Shown: positions 32,781 through 41,892, numbered from the stretch's first letter. The stretch is DNA of 64,000 nt from CAWUEZ02 sp963921355 (GCA_963921355.3 OZ001190.1:124001-188000); one strand, 5' to 3'. The notes: a model not told the origin generated them from the letters alone. Numbers and translations are program-made.

Positions 32781-35003
32781 TCAGCTGCCTGCCGCCATAT
32801 ACCCCGGCAGCCACGCCTCATGGCTGTTCCGCAGGCTATCGACGGATATGAGGCTGTTGCCATCGACTGTCAATTGACCGTCTGCCGTGGTCGCGCCAAC
32901 GACGGCGGCCGACACCCCTGTCTCTTCAGCCAGGGCGAGCACCCGGTCCGGGACCGCGGTCGTCACAACATAACGGCCCTGGTCTTCCCCGAACGCCCAG
33001 GCATGAGCATGCGCGCCTGCCGGCATGGTCAGTACCGCCCCCAGTCCGTTGGCGGCCAGGGCCATTTCGGCGATGGCCACCAGCAGGCCACCGTCGGAAA
33101 CGTCATGGCACGCCGTGACCGCCTCGCCATCGATCAACGCCCGCACAAGATCGCCGGTTCGGCGCTCTGCCACCAGGTCCAGCGGTGGCGGTGCCCCATC
33201 CTCCCGTCCGGCAATCTCTCTCAGGTACAGAGACGCCCCGAGCCAGCCCTCCAGGCGGTCCGACGGCTGTCCGAGAACAACCAGGGTCTCGCCCGCGTTC
33301 TTCAGGGCCGGCGTCATGATCCGATCGACGTCGTCGATCAGGCCAACGCCGCCGATCACCGGGGTCGGCAGAATCGCCTGACCCTCGGTCTCGTTGTAGA
33401 GCGACACGTTCCCGGAAACGACCGGATAGTCCAGAGCCGAGCAGGCCTCACCCATGCCGCCGACACAGCCGACGATCTGGCCCATGATCGCCGGCTTCTC
33501 GGGGTTGCCGAAATTCAGGTTGTTGGTCACGGCCAGCGGGCGGCCGCCGACCGCCGTGATGTTGCGCCAGGTCTCCACCACAGCCTGGGCGCCGCCGATG
33601 CGCGGGTCCGCCAGACAGTACCGCGGGGTGCAGTCGACGGTCACGGCAAGCGCGCGGTTGGTGTCCCGAATCCGCACCACTCCGGAATCGGCGCCGGGGC
33701 GGACCATGGTGTCGCCCATCACCAGATGATCATACTGGTCCCAGATCCAACGCCGGCTCGCCATGTCGGGAGAACTCATCAGCGCCGCGAGCACGTCGCC
33801 CAGGGGCTGATCGACACGCGGCAATCCGCTCGCTGCAAGCACCGGACGCTCCGTCGGAGGCGTGTGCGGGCGATCGTATTCCGGGGCTTCGCCGACCAGC
33901 GGCTCGACCGGAATATCGCACTGAACCGCACCGTCCTTGCGCAGGACAATCCGTCCCGATTCCGTCACCCGCCCGATGACGGCAAAGTCGAGGTCCCATT
34001 TCTCGAAGACCGACCGTGCTTCATCCTCGCTCTCCGGACGGATAATCATCAGCATCCGTTCCTGGCTTTCGGAGAGCATGATCTCGTAGGCGGTCATACC
34101 GTCCTCGCGCATCGGCACGCGGTCCAGATCGAGCTCGATCCCGAGACCGCCCTTGTCCGCCATTTCGACACTCGACGAGGTCAGACCGGCCGCCCCCATG
34201 TCCTGGATCGCGACGATGCAGTCGCGCTCCATGAGTTCGAGGCAGGCTTCCAACAACAGCTTCTCCGTGAACGGATCGCCGACCTGCACCGTCGGCCGCT
34301 TCTCTTCGCTGTCTTCGCTGAACTCGGCCGACGCCATGGTTGCACCATGGATACCGTCCCGGCCGGTCTTGGCCCCCACATAGACGACCGCGTTTCCCGG
34401 TCCTGCGGCAGCCGAGTAAAAGATCCGATCGGCCTGAGCGAGACCGACGGTCATCGCGTTGACCAGGATGTTGCCGTTGTAGGCCGGGTGGAAATTGACC
34501 TCGCCGGCGACCGTCGGAATGCCGACGCAGTTGCCATAGCCGCCGATCCCCGCGACGACGCCGGCCACCAGATGCCGCGTCTTGGGGTGGTCGGGTGCCC
34601 CGAAGCGCAGCGCGTTCAGGTTGGCGACCGGGCGCGCGCCCATGGTGAACACGTCCCGCAGGATCCCTCCGACTCCGGTCGCCGCCCCCTGATAGGGCTC
34701 GATGAAGCTCGGGTGATTGTGGCTTTCGATCTTGAAGACGGCGGCCAGCCCGTCGCCGATGTCGATCACGCCGGCGTTCTCGCCGGGACCCTGAATGACG
34801 TGCGCCGCTTCGGTCGGCAGCGTCTTCAGCCAGCGTTTCGAGGATTTGTAGGAGCAATGCTCGGACCACATCACCGAGAAGATCCCGAGCTCTGTCAGGT
34901 TGGGCTCGCGCCCCAGAATCCGGAGTACGACCTGGTACTCATCCGGTGTCAGACCGTGTTCGGCCACGACATCATCGGTGATGGCGGCGTTGGGAAGCGT
35001 CAT
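32781..35003 (-). CDS. purL: Phosphoribosylformylglycinamidine synthase subunit PurL (small form)
   Basis: A 740-residue AIRS-like ATPase that makes FGAM from FGAR, using ammonia delivered by PurQ. At 740 residues it is the short form that needs PurQ and PurS, both in this window. Seen: SEHCSYKSSKRWLKTLP, ESHNHPSFIEPYQGAATGVGG, and the second AIRS-like half with DPRIGGAQAVVETWRNI and CHDVSDGGLLVAIAEM. GAGG lies before the ATG. bolA and grxD follow. Confidence 0.97.
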   Translation of the reverse strand: MTLPNAAITDDVVAEHGLTPDEYQVVLRILGREPNLTELGIFSVMWSEHCSYKSSKRWLKTLPTEAAHVIQGPGENAGVIDIGDGLAAVFKIESHNHPSFIEPYQGAATGVGGILRDVFTMGARPVANLNALRFGAPDHPKTRHLVAGVVAGIGGYGNCVGIPTVAGEVNFHPAYNGNILVNAMTVGLAQADRIFYSAAAGPGNAVVYVGAKTGRDGIHGATMASAEFSEDSEEKRPTVQVGDPFTEKLLLEACLELMERDCIVAIQDMGAAGLTSSSVEMADKGGLGIELDLDRVPMREDGMTAYEIMLSESQERMLMIIRPESEDEARSVFEKWDLDFAVIGRVTESGRIVLRKDGAVQCDIPVEPLVGEAPEYDRPHTPPTERPVLAASGLPRVDQPLGDVLAALMSSPDMASRRWIWDQYDHLVMGDTMVRPGADSGVVRIRDTNRALAVTVDCTPRYCLADPRIGGAQAVVETWRNITAVGGRPLAVTNNLNFGNPEKPAIMGQIVGCVGGMGEACSALDYPVVSGNVSLYNETEGQAILPTPVIGGVGLIDDVDRIMTPALKNAGETLVVLGQPSDRLEGWLGASLYLREIAGREDGAPPPLDLVAERRTGDLVRALIDGEAVTACHDVSDGGLLVAIAEMALAANGLGAVLTMPAGAHAHAWAFGEDQGRYVVTTAVPDRVLALAEETGVSAAVVGATTADGQLTVDGNSLISVDSLRNSHEAWLPGYMAAGS

Positions 35004-35044
35004 GTACGGGCCTCAGAAACTGGTACGCAGGGGCGCCTTATGGA

Positions 35045-35734
35045 TCAGTGGAGAGCGCCGACCATCCCGTCGAACAGACCGCGACCGTCGGTTCCGCCGT
35101 GCAGCGGCTCGATCGCGTTCTCCGGATGCGGCATCAGACCGAGCACGGTCTTGGTGTCGTTGAAGATCCCGGCGATACCCCGTTGGGAACCGTTGGGATT
35201 GGACGGCGGATCCATGGTGCCGTCGGCATCGACATACCGGAAGGCGACCTCACCCCGATCCTCCAACCGGTCCAACGTCGCATCATCGGCGAAGTAGTTG
35301 CCGTCATTGTGCGCCACCGGCACGGCGATCACCTGGCCATCCACATAGCCGCTGGTAAACAGGCTCTGGGCCGACTCGACGCGCAGGTGGACCGTCCGGC
35401 AGACGAACTTCAGTCCCGCGTTGCGCATCAGGGCGCCCGGAAGAAGACCGGCTTCGGTCAGGATCTGAAACCCGTTGCAGACGCCGAGCACCGGAACTCC
35501 ACGCGCGGCGCGTTCCTTCACGGTTCGCATCGCCGGCGACATCGCACCCATCGCACCGGCTCGCAGATAGTCCCCATAAGAGAAGCCGCCGGGCACAACG
35601 ATCAGGTCGACCTCGGGAAACTCGGTTTCTTTGTGCCAGACCATGACCGGGTCCTGGCCCGACGCACTGCGCAGGGCCATGACCATGTCGCGGTCTCGGT
35701 TCGAGCCAGGAAACACAATGATGGCGGATTTCAT
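35045..35734 (-). CDS. purQ: Phosphoribosylformylglycinamidine synthase subunit PurQ
   Basis: A 229-residue class I glutamine amidotransferase that supplies ammonia to PurL. The nucleophile Cys is in LGVCNGFQILTEAGLLPG, and the His/Glu pair is in MPHPENAIEP. ATG 35734 is preferred to an upstream ATG at 35758, because GGGGAG lies just before it and family members start MKSAIIVFPGSN. It lies 41 bp upstream of purL and forms an operon with it. Confidence 0.97.
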   Translation of the reverse strand: MKSAIIVFPGSNRDRDMVMALRSASGQDPVMVWHKETEFPEVDLIVVPGGFSYGDYLRAGAMGAMSPAMRTVKERAARGVPVLGVCNGFQILTEAGLLPGALMRNAGLKFVCRTVHLRVESAQSLFTSGYVDGQVIAVPVAHNDGNYFADDATLDRLEDRGEVAFRYVDADGTMDPPSNPNGSQRGIAGIFNDTKTVLGLMPHPENAIEPLHGGTDGRGLFDGMVGALH

Positions 35735-35790
35735 GGCCGCTCCCCGGGTTTCATGCATTGAAAGGCGCGATCGGCTTGGCGCGCTGGAAC

Positions 35791-35930
35791 CTAGAGCAGA
35801 TCCGTATCAGATGGAATCGCCAAAGGCGATTCATCAGATCGGTGAATCTGCTCTAACTCTCTGATTTAGATTGGATTCACACAATTTGACGGAAATCGCG
35901 ATGTTTCCGTCAGATCGTGATCCGATCTAG
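35791..35930. repeat. Palindromic interspersed repeat, full copy A (about 140 bp)
   Basis: Starts CTAGAGCAGATC and ends GATCCGATCTAG. Hairpin 1: TAGAGCAGAT...ATCTGCTCTA with an inner AATCGCC-AAA-GGCGATT. Hairpin 2: a diverged CTAGATCGGATTCAC...GTGATCCGATCTAG with an inner GACGGAAA...TTTCCGTC (35888-35911). It is similar throughout its length to copy B at 50821-50960. It lies between purQ and the sensor kinase. Confidence 0.8.
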
Positions 35931-36029
35931 ATGGATTTGGCGCGCGAGGGAATTGATCCGAAACGGCGCGCCATCGGAACCGGGTTCGACGCCGGTCCGC
36001 GGTTAGAAAGCCCGCGTATCTGACGGATT

Positions 36030-37997
36030 TCAGTGCCCTTCGGACAAGCCCGCTTGCAGTTCGTGCTCTTGGGCCGGCTTCTTCGCAGTTCCCCCGCCGA
36101 CACCGACTCGCTCCTTCGGGAGCAGGACTGTCACGGTCGTACCGCGACCCGGTTCGCTCTCGATCGAAAGCGTGCCTCCATGCAGCTCCACGAACGATTT
36201 TGTGAGCGGCAGCCCGAGACCGATGCCCTCGTAGTGACGGCTGAGCTGGCTGTCGGCCTCCTCGAAAGGTCGCAGGATCTTTTCGAGGTCGTCGGGCTCG
36301 ATACCGATTCCGGTATCGCAGATCCGGATCTCAGCCCCCTGGTCCGTGGCCCGAGCCTCGACCCGCACGAGGCCCTCGGACGGCGTGAACTTGGTCGCGT
36401 TCGAGATCAGGTTGGTCAGGATCTGACGGACCAGCCGGGCATCGGCCCAGATCGGCGGCAGGTCGGTCGGAATGGCCGTCTCGATCGCCGCGCCGCCGTC
36501 GCGCTGCCGCGACCGGGTCATGGCAACGGCAGCGGCGACCTCGCTGGCCAGGTCGATGCGACTCTCGCGCAGCACGATCTGCCCGATCTCAGCCCTGGTG
36601 AGATCGAGCATGTCTTCGATCAGGGTCAGGAGGGTATGGCCGCTGGCCTGGACGTCCCGCGCATAGTCCGCATAGCGCGGATCGGCGGGGGGCCCGAAGA
36701 CCTCGCTGACCAGCAGATCGGAGAAGCCGATGATGGCGTTCAGCGGTGTGCGCAGTTCGCGGCTGACGGTGGCGAGGAACATCGACTTGGCGCGGTTGGC
36801 CTTCTCCGCTTCGCGAACCGCCTTGCGCATGCTCTCCACGTACTCGGTATCGTCCGAGGAGATCCCGCGGTAGCCGCGAAACTCCCCGTCCTCGCCGAAC
36901 ACCGGGACCCCGGAGACCCGCCAGTGCCGCCATTCACCGTCGACGTTCATCACGTCGTAGCGGAAATCGCGAAACTCTTCGTGGCGCAGCATCACATCGC
37001 GGTGCGCACCCCATTCCGGGTCGGTATCCGGATCGAAGCCGGCCCGCTCCCAGCGGGTCTTCCCCACGAATTCGGCTTCCGGTGGGTAAGCGGTTCCCGC
37101 ACGCATGTCGATCAGCGAGGTGAAGCGCAGATTCTCATCGACTTCCCAGAACCGGTCAGAGCTCGACCGGACGAAGTCGCGCAGCCGGTGCTCGCTCTCC
37201 TGCAAAGCCTGTTCGGTCCGCTTGAGATCGGACACGTCGCTGATCGTGGTGATCGTTCCACCGCCCGGCAACGGGGAGTCGCGGATCAGCAACCAGCGAC
37301 CGCCCACGACCGGAACCAGATAGTGGTCACCGCCCCGTCGATGGCTGGCGGCCCGTTCGGCGACATAGGCCTCGGGGTCTTTTTCGGCCATGGGCAAAAG
37401 ACCGCGCTCGATGCGGCGGCGGATGTTCTCTTCGTAGCTGACACCCGTCTCGAGCGGGACACCGACCTCCTGCGCGATCCGTTCCATCGCCGAGTTGAAG
37501 TACAGCAACCGATCGCCGAGGTCCCAGATCTCGATCCCCTGGGCCGAATGCTCGACCGCACGCTTCAGGTTGTCGAAACTGACCGGGAACCAATGGGAAT
37601 CCTCGCGCTCCGCTTCGGTGCGCTCGTCAAAGGTCATAACGACGCCGCCGGACGGCAGACGGGCTCCGGTGAACATCAGCAGCGATCCGGTGGAGCGGAT
37701 GCGTTCGACCTTGAACGACACGCTGTTCAGGGTGAAATCGAGCCGGTCCCGGATCCGCTCTTCGATGTCCCCCGGCCCATAATCGCCACGTTCGGCATTG
37801 CGCCGGACGACCGTCTCATACGGCCAACCAGGGATCAGCTCGTCCGGGTCGAGGTCGTTGATCTCGGCGAACTGCCGGTTGCAGGCGACCAATCGCAGAT
37901 CCGCATCGAGAACCAACAGTCCGACGCCGATATGGTCGACGGCTTCGAGCAGGATATGGTCCCGAGGCGCACCCTCCGGCGGCGCTCCGGCCGTCAT
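36030..37997 (-). CDS. PAS-domain sensor histidine kinase lacking the phosphoacceptor histidine
   Basis: A 655-residue cytosolic sensor kinase without a membrane segment. Three PAS domains cover residues ~15-125, ~140-255 and ~270-385. A HisKA-like region (~405-470) reads FLATVSRELRTPLNAIIGFSD, in which the canonical SHELRTPL His is Arg (R413, codon CGC at 36761-36759). The HATPase is complete: N box LTNLISNATKFTPS, G1 DTGIGIEPDD, F/G2 PFEEADSQLSRHYEGIGLGLPL. It may therefore bind ATP but not autophosphorylate at the usual site. No response regulator is adjacent. It lies between purQ and purS on the same strand. Confidence 0.9.
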   Translation of the reverse strand: MTAGAPPEGAPRDHILLEAVDHIGVGLLVLDADLRLVACNRQFAEINDLDPDELIPGWPYETVVRRNAERGDYGPGDIEERIRDRLDFTLNSVSFKVERIRSTGSLLMFTGARLPSGGVVMTFDERTEAEREDSHWFPVSFDNLKRAVEHSAQGIEIWDLGDRLLYFNSAMERIAQEVGVPLETGVSYEENIRRRIERGLLPMAEKDPEAYVAERAASHRRGGDHYLVPVVGGRWLLIRDSPLPGGGTITTISDVSDLKRTEQALQESEHRLRDFVRSSSDRFWEVDENLRFTSLIDMRAGTAYPPEAEFVGKTRWERAGFDPDTDPEWGAHRDVMLRHEEFRDFRYDVMNVDGEWRHWRVSGVPVFGEDGEFRGYRGISSDDTEYVESMRKAVREAEKANRAKSMFLATVSRELRTPLNAIIGFSDLLVSEVFGPPADPRYADYARDVQASGHTLLTLIEDMLDLTRAEIGQIVLRESRIDLASEVAAAVAMTRSRQRDGGAAIETAIPTDLPPIWADARLVRQILTNLISNATKFTPSEGLVRVEARATDQGAEIRICDTGIGIEPDDLEKILRPFEEADSQLSRHYEGIGLGLPLTKSFVELHGGTLSIESEPGRGTTVTVLLPKERVGVGGGTAKKPAQEHELQAGLSEGH

Positions 37998-38137
37998 GAC
38001 GTCCCGACCTCAGCGGGGGGAGAGAACCCCAAGTGCGTCCGCGCTGTCATATCCTCCCCTAGGTTGCGGTGCCGAACTATACTGTATGTAGAGCCAAGCA
38101 CACATGGCCCGGAAGCCGAGCCCGTCAGGAGGCAGCG

Positions 38138-38461
38138 ATGCCCGGATCACTCGACCGCCATTGGCGCCGGTTCCTCGCGCGTCACTTCGCGATCGGCACG
38201 GTGGTCGCCACCGCGGTATTTGCCGGCATGGTTGCGACGAATGCGCTCGGACTGGCCGAGTTGGCGGCACGCGACCAGAACGGCCCGCTTGCACTCGTCC
38301 TTCTTTGGTTCGGCCTCTGGATCACGTTCTGCAGCGTCGCCATGGGCACGGCGATCATGTCCGTCGGGCCGGAGACATGCGACCCGCGACCGGGCCCGCC
38401 GCGGTCCCTGCCGAGCGGCATGCGGCTGGCGCCCGTGAGGATCCGTCCGCGTCGCCGCTGA
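38138..38461 (+). CDS. Small membrane protein of unknown function
   Basis: A 107-residue protein, not recognised. Two hydrophobic helices are visible: IGTVVATAVFAGMVATNAL (~18-38) and LALVLLWFGLWITFCSVAMG (~50-70), flanked by an Arg-rich N-terminus (DRHWRRFLARH) and a Pro/Arg-rich tail ending RPRRR. ATG 38138 has AGGAGG 5 bp upstream, which supports a real gene. It is divergent from the sensor kinase and convergent with purS. Confidence 0.6.
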   Translation: MPGSLDRHWRRFLARHFAIGTVVATAVFAGMVATNALGLAELAARDQNGPLALVLLWFGLWITFCSVAMGTAIMSVGPETCDPRPGPPRSLPSGMRLAPVRIRPRRR

Positions 38462-38504
38462 CTGCAGCGCGTAACGATCTACACCCTTCGTATGGCCGGG
38501 CTGA

Positions 38505-38523
38505 CCCCGGACTAAATCCGCGG
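38505..38523. repeat. CCCCGGA-N5-TCCGGGG repeat, copy 1
   Basis: CCCCGGA CTAAA TCCGCGG, followed by the flank CGGGAAT that is also present after copy 2. It lies between the small membrane gene and purS. Confidence 0.55.
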
Positions 38524-38571
38524 CGGGAATCCGGGTTCGTGCGCACTGACCGGTTTGGCCAGCAGGTCCGA

Positions 38572-38814
38572 TCAGCCGTCGATGTCGATCCGGTAGTTCT
38601 CGATCACGGTGTTGGCGAGCAGTTTCTCGCACATCTCCCGGACGCGGGATTCCGCTGAGGCCTTGTCGGCGTCTGCCAGGTCAATCTCAATGACTTTGCC
38701 CTGACGGACATCGCCGACCCCCTCGAAGCCCAAGGTCGTCAGCACGTGGCCGATCGCCTTGCCCTGTGGATCGAGGACACCGGGCTTCAGGGTGACGTGG
38801 ACCGTTGCTTTCAT
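38572..38814 (-). CDS. purS: Phosphoribosylformylglycinamidine synthase subunit PurS
   Basis: An 80-residue protein: MKATVHVTLKPGVLDPQGKA, then GFEGVGDVRQGKVIEIDL and the helical C-terminus. It bridges PurQ and the small PurL in the FGAM synthase complex. It is 18 bp after purC on the same strand. The expected partner purQ is ~2.8 kb further downstream, separated by the sensor kinase. Confidence 0.95.
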   Translation of the reverse strand: MKATVHVTLKPGVLDPQGKAIGHVLTTLGFEGVGDVRQGKVIEIDLADADKASAESRVREMCEKLLANTVIENYRIDIDG

Positions 38815-38832
38815 GATCGCTCTATCCCGTCG

Positions 38833-39600
38833 TCACTGAACCGCCTGGGGGCCCTTGAGGTCCATCGGACCGGCTTCGGGCAGGACGCCCAGTCGCCGGG
38901 CGACCTCCTGGTAGGCCTCCTTCACGCCGCCCAGGTCGCGGCGAAACCGGTCCTTGTCCATCTTTTCGTTGGTCTCGATATCCCACAGCCGGCAATTGTC
39001 GGGACTGATCTCGTCGGCGAGCACGATCTGAACCTCGTCATGCTCGTTGTACCAGCGGCCGAACTCGAGCTTGAAGTCGACCAGCCGGAGCCCGACCCCC
39101 AGAAACAGTCCGATCAGGAAGTCGTTCACCCGCAGGGCCAGGGCGACCATATCATCGAGGTCCTGGGTCGACGCCCAGCCAAAGCACGTGATGTGCTCCT
39201 CCGTGATCATCGGATCGTCCAGCTCGTCGGACTTGTAGTAGTACTCGACGATCGACCGCGGCAGGAGGGTCCCTTCCTCGATCCCGAACCGCTTGGCGAG
39301 CGAGCCGGCGGCGACATTCCGGATCACGACTTCGATCGGCAGGATCTCGACCTCGTGGACCAGCTGTTCGCGCATGTTCACCCGACGGATGAAATGGGTC
39401 GGGACTCCGATCTCCGTCAGCCGGTTCATCAGGAACTCGCTGATGCGGTTGTTCAACACGCCCTTGCCGGTGATCACACCCTGCTTCTGGTTGTTGAACG
39501 CCGTGGCGTCGTCCTTGAAATACTGAATGATGGTCCCGGGTTCCGGGCCCTCGTACATGATCTTGGCCTTGCCCTCGTAGAGCTTGCGGCGTCTGGCCAT
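38833..39600 (-). CDS. purC: Phosphoribosylaminoimidazole-succinocarboxamide synthase (SAICAR synthetase)
   Basis: A 255-residue enzyme joining aspartate to CAIR in purine synthesis. MARRRKLYEGKAKIMYEGPEPG, the ATP-binding DDATAFNNQKQ and the conserved LVDFKLEFGR...VLADEISPDNCRLWD are canonical. It is followed by purS after 18 bp. Length and motifs match the bacterial purC family. Confidence 0.97.
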   Translation of the reverse strand: MARRRKLYEGKAKIMYEGPEPGTIIQYFKDDATAFNNQKQGVITGKGVLNNRISEFLMNRLTEIGVPTHFIRRVNMREQLVHEVEILPIEVVIRNVAAGSLAKRFGIEEGTLLPRSIVEYYYKSDELDDPMITEEHITCFGWASTQDLDDMVALALRVNDFLIGLFLGVGLRLVDFKLEFGRWYNEHDEVQIVLADEISPDNCRLWDIETNEKMDKDRFRRDLGGVKEAYQEVARRLGVLPEAGPMDLKGPQAVQ

Positions 39601-39739
39601 CGGGTGATCTCCAGTTCCGGCGGCAATCGCCGGTCAGGTGGGCGGAACGGCCCGCCAGGTTCGCGTCGAAGAAGCGACCCTATATCAGCAGGATCGCGTC
39701 AACTCAATTGGACCGGGACTCAATTCCTGCGGCACCGGC

Positions 39740-40489
39740 TCAGCCATCGAGGGCGGCGAACGGAGTGCGGTCCGGCGGCCCGGGTGCAAAGCGGAACACC
39801 GGCCGGCCCTGTCCGGCCGCCGGCAGCCCGACCAATGCCGCGCTCGTCGTCCCGAAACCGGTGTCGCTCACGATCGTCATGGCCCCACCTGGCCCGGCAT
39901 CCGGTGCGAAATCCCGGGCGCCCAAAAGCATTGCCCAGGTATCCCAATCGTCCTGGGCGGGATCCGGGGCCGGCACCGCACGGAACCGATCGAGGTATCG
40001 CGCGATCCTCGGTGACCCCGACCGGTCATCGAGATCATGGGCCGTGAGCATGGAAACGCCGGGTCCCAAGGGTGTTGCGTCGACCGGTCTGTCGGGGCCG
40101 CGGTGCGCGATCCAGGCGGCGTCCCGGCTGTCGGCGACCAGCATGTTGAACGGCCGGTAGCTGGCAGGCTCTACCGCTGTGAGCGCACGCACCGCGTCGA
40201 CGGCATCGGCGTGTTCCAGTGCTTCCAGGACCAGTTCGCCGCGCGACCGCTTGTCCGGCGCGGGGCCCAGCGTTCCGTGCCGGTTCAGGATACAGGCAAA
40301 AACGCCGAAGTCGTTGAGGCCGAGCCAGCTGCCGCCGGCGAGCACGTCCAGTCCGGCAGTCGTTTCCGGCCGATCCGGCCAATGGCGAGCCGGCGGCTTC
40401 CAGGGCCGGTCGGCCATTTCGTCCCGGTTCGCGCCGATGATGACGGGCCAGGCATGGCCCGGACGGCGGAGGATGATCACACTGCACAT
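39740..40489 (-). CDS. NRDE family protein (TANGO2-like)
   Basis: A 249-residue protein with the NRDE signature at the N-terminus: MCSVIILRRPGHAWPVIIGANRDEM, and a Cys at position 2 that could act as an N-terminal nucleophile, as in Ntn-fold proteins. GGSWLGLNDFGVFACILN is also typical. Its human homologue TANGO2 has been linked to heme or lipid handling, but bacterial members are not characterised. It lies upstream of purC on the same strand, with a 139-bp gap. Confidence 0.85.
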   Translation of the reverse strand: MCSVIILRRPGHAWPVIIGANRDEMADRPWKPPARHWPDRPETTAGLDVLAGGSWLGLNDFGVFACILNRHGTLGPAPDKRSRGELVLEALEHADAVDAVRALTAVEPASYRPFNMLVADSRDAAWIAHRGPDRPVDATPLGPGVSMLTAHDLDDRSGSPRIARYLDRFRAVPAPDPAQDDWDTWAMLLGARDFAPDAGPGGAMTIVSDTGFGTTSAALVGLPAAGQGRPVFRFAPGPPDRTPFAALDG

Positions 40490-40668
40490 GGGGCGCCAAA
40501 GTGACCCCTGGACGGTACCTGCGCAAGCCGTTCAAGACAGGTCTTGAGGCCGCGTCGATCCGGCGTTCACATCGCCTGGGGCCCGGTGTATGGTCCGCGC
40601 GACTCGGTCGCTCAGCATGCCCGCTGGCGGCCGAAAACCGACGACCGCGTAATCCCGGGAGGCATTTT

Positions 40669-40995
40669 ATGAGTGGGTTCGACGACCGCGAGCGTGCCGA
40701 AGAAAGCAAGTCGGCGCACGATGCGGAGCTGACCTTCAAGGCGACGGCCAGGCGGAACCGGTTGCTCGGCGAGTGGGTCGCCGACGAGTTCCTGGGCCTG
40801 TCAGGCGATGATCGGACCGCCTTCGCGAAGAGCGTCGTCGAAGCGGATTTCGACCGGGTTGGCGATGACGACGTGGTCGAATTCGTGCTCGCCAAGGTCA
40901 GCGATGCCGGCGGTCACCTCACTGAAGCCCGCCTGCGGCACAAGATGGCGGAGATCCTGTCGGTCACCATGGACCAGATCAAGTCGGAGGGCTGA
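40669..40995 (+). CDS. ATPase inhibitor subunit zeta (DUF1476)
   Basis: A 108-residue alphaproteobacterial F1-ATPase inhibitor. MSGFDDRERAEESKSAHDAELTFKATARRNRLLGEWVADEFLGL and the four-helix tail match the zeta subunit that blocks ATP hydrolysis by F1Fo. GGGAGG lies 7 bp before the ATG at 40669. The N-terminal segment is the inhibitory region in Paracoccus zeta. It is convergent with the GNAT gene, overlapping its stop by 17 bp. Confidence 0.93.
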   Translation: MSGFDDRERAEESKSAHDAELTFKATARRNRLLGEWVADEFLGLSGDDRTAFAKSVVEADFDRVGDDDVVEFVLAKVSDAGGHLTEARLRHKMAEILSVTMDQIKSEG

Positions 40996-41452
40996 CGGTC
41001 GGGCCACGCCTGAGCGTCATGACCTCATCTTCGCCGCGGCGCTCGCCGGTCGCGCGCCAGCCGAGCCGCCGGTAGAACATGAACGCCCGGACCGAGGGGT
41101 CCGGGTTGGCGAGCAGCCAGAGCTCGGTGCGACCGGTGGCAAAGAGCCAATCGGTCACCAGTGCCAGCAGCCGTTTGCCGATCCCTTTGCCTTCATGGCT
41201 CGGCAGCACGGCGACCACCTGGACTTCGCCGTTCGAGCGGTCGCCCATGGCGAAGCCGACCACCTGTCCCGCATCCTCGCAGAGCCACCCGCGGACGCTG
41301 TCGGCCATGGATTCCGCGAGGCTTTCCGGTGTGATGCCATAGACTTCCGCAAGGTAGGCCATCGTGACGGCGTTCTCGACGGTCGCCAGCCGGACGTCGA
41401 AGGCAGCCGGCAAGTCGTCGACGGTCATGGCCCGAAACCTCAGGTCGGTCAC
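40979..41452 (-). CDS. GNAT family N-acetyltransferase
   Basis: A 157-residue acetyltransferase. Motif A: VQVVAVLPSHEGKGIGKRLLALVTDWL; motif B: ELWLLANPDPSVRAFMFYRRLGW. The GTG start (41452) overlaps the stop of the preceding GNAT gene (GTGA), so it is translationally coupled to that gene and to purB. The target is unknown. Confidence 0.85.
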   Translation of the reverse strand: MTDLRFRAMTVDDLPAAFDVRLATVENAVTMAYLAEVYGITPESLAESMADSVRGWLCEDAGQVVGFAMGDRSNGEVQVVAVLPSHEGKGIGKRLLALVTDWLFATGRTELWLLANPDPSVRAFMFYRRLGWRATGERRGEDEVMTLRRGPTVSPPT

Positions 41453-41892
41453 GGCCGCCTCCAGACGAGGCGGATATCCGGTTCGTTCTCTTCGTTGCCG
41501 GAACCGTCGGTCTCCTCGACGGGCACGAAGCCGTGGCGCGCATAGAAGCGCCTGGCGTCGACGTTGCGCTTGAACACCCAGAGCTGGAGAGAGTCGGTAC
41601 CTGTCATCGCGCGGGTCAGCAGAGCAGAGCCGATTCCGCCCCCCCAACACGCGGGGTCCACGTAGAGATGGTCTACCCAATCGTCGCGACGGGCAATGAA
41701 ACCGCTCAAGGTCTGCCCGTCGCCCGCGATCCGGACATCCGAAGAAGCGAGCACACGATGGCGGACAAACCACAGGTCTTCATCGGGCGTGTGCACTCGT
41801 GGCAGCCAAGGCATCGCCTGGTCGCGGGCCGCGCGCAGAATTCGGGCGATCTCCGGCGCATCCGTCGCCGTCGCCGCCCGGAACCCGGTCAT
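41449..41892 (-). CDS. GNAT family N-acetyltransferase
   Basis: A 147-residue acetyltransferase. DHLYVDPACWGGGIGSALLTRAM (motif A, conserved GGGIGSAL) and LQLWVFKRNVDARRFYARHGF (motif B) are clear. Its ATG (41892) overlaps the stop of purB by 4 bp (ATGA), and its own stop overlaps the next GNAT start. Three genes are thus tightly linked: purB and two acetyltransferases. Confidence 0.87.
   Translation of the reverse strand: MTGFRAATATDAPEIARILRAARDQAMPWLPRVHTPDEDLWFVRHRVLASSDVRIAGDGQTLSGFIARRDDWVDHLYVDPACWGGGIGSALLTRAMTGTDSLQLWVFKRNVDARRFYARHGFVPVEETDGSGNEENEPDIRLVWRRP

Noticed and set aside
32706..35297. 863-residue frame opposite purL
   Set aside because: Antisense shadow of a complete PurL.
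36033..38438. 801-residue frame opposite the sensor kinase
   Set aside because: Antisense shadow of the PAS kinase.
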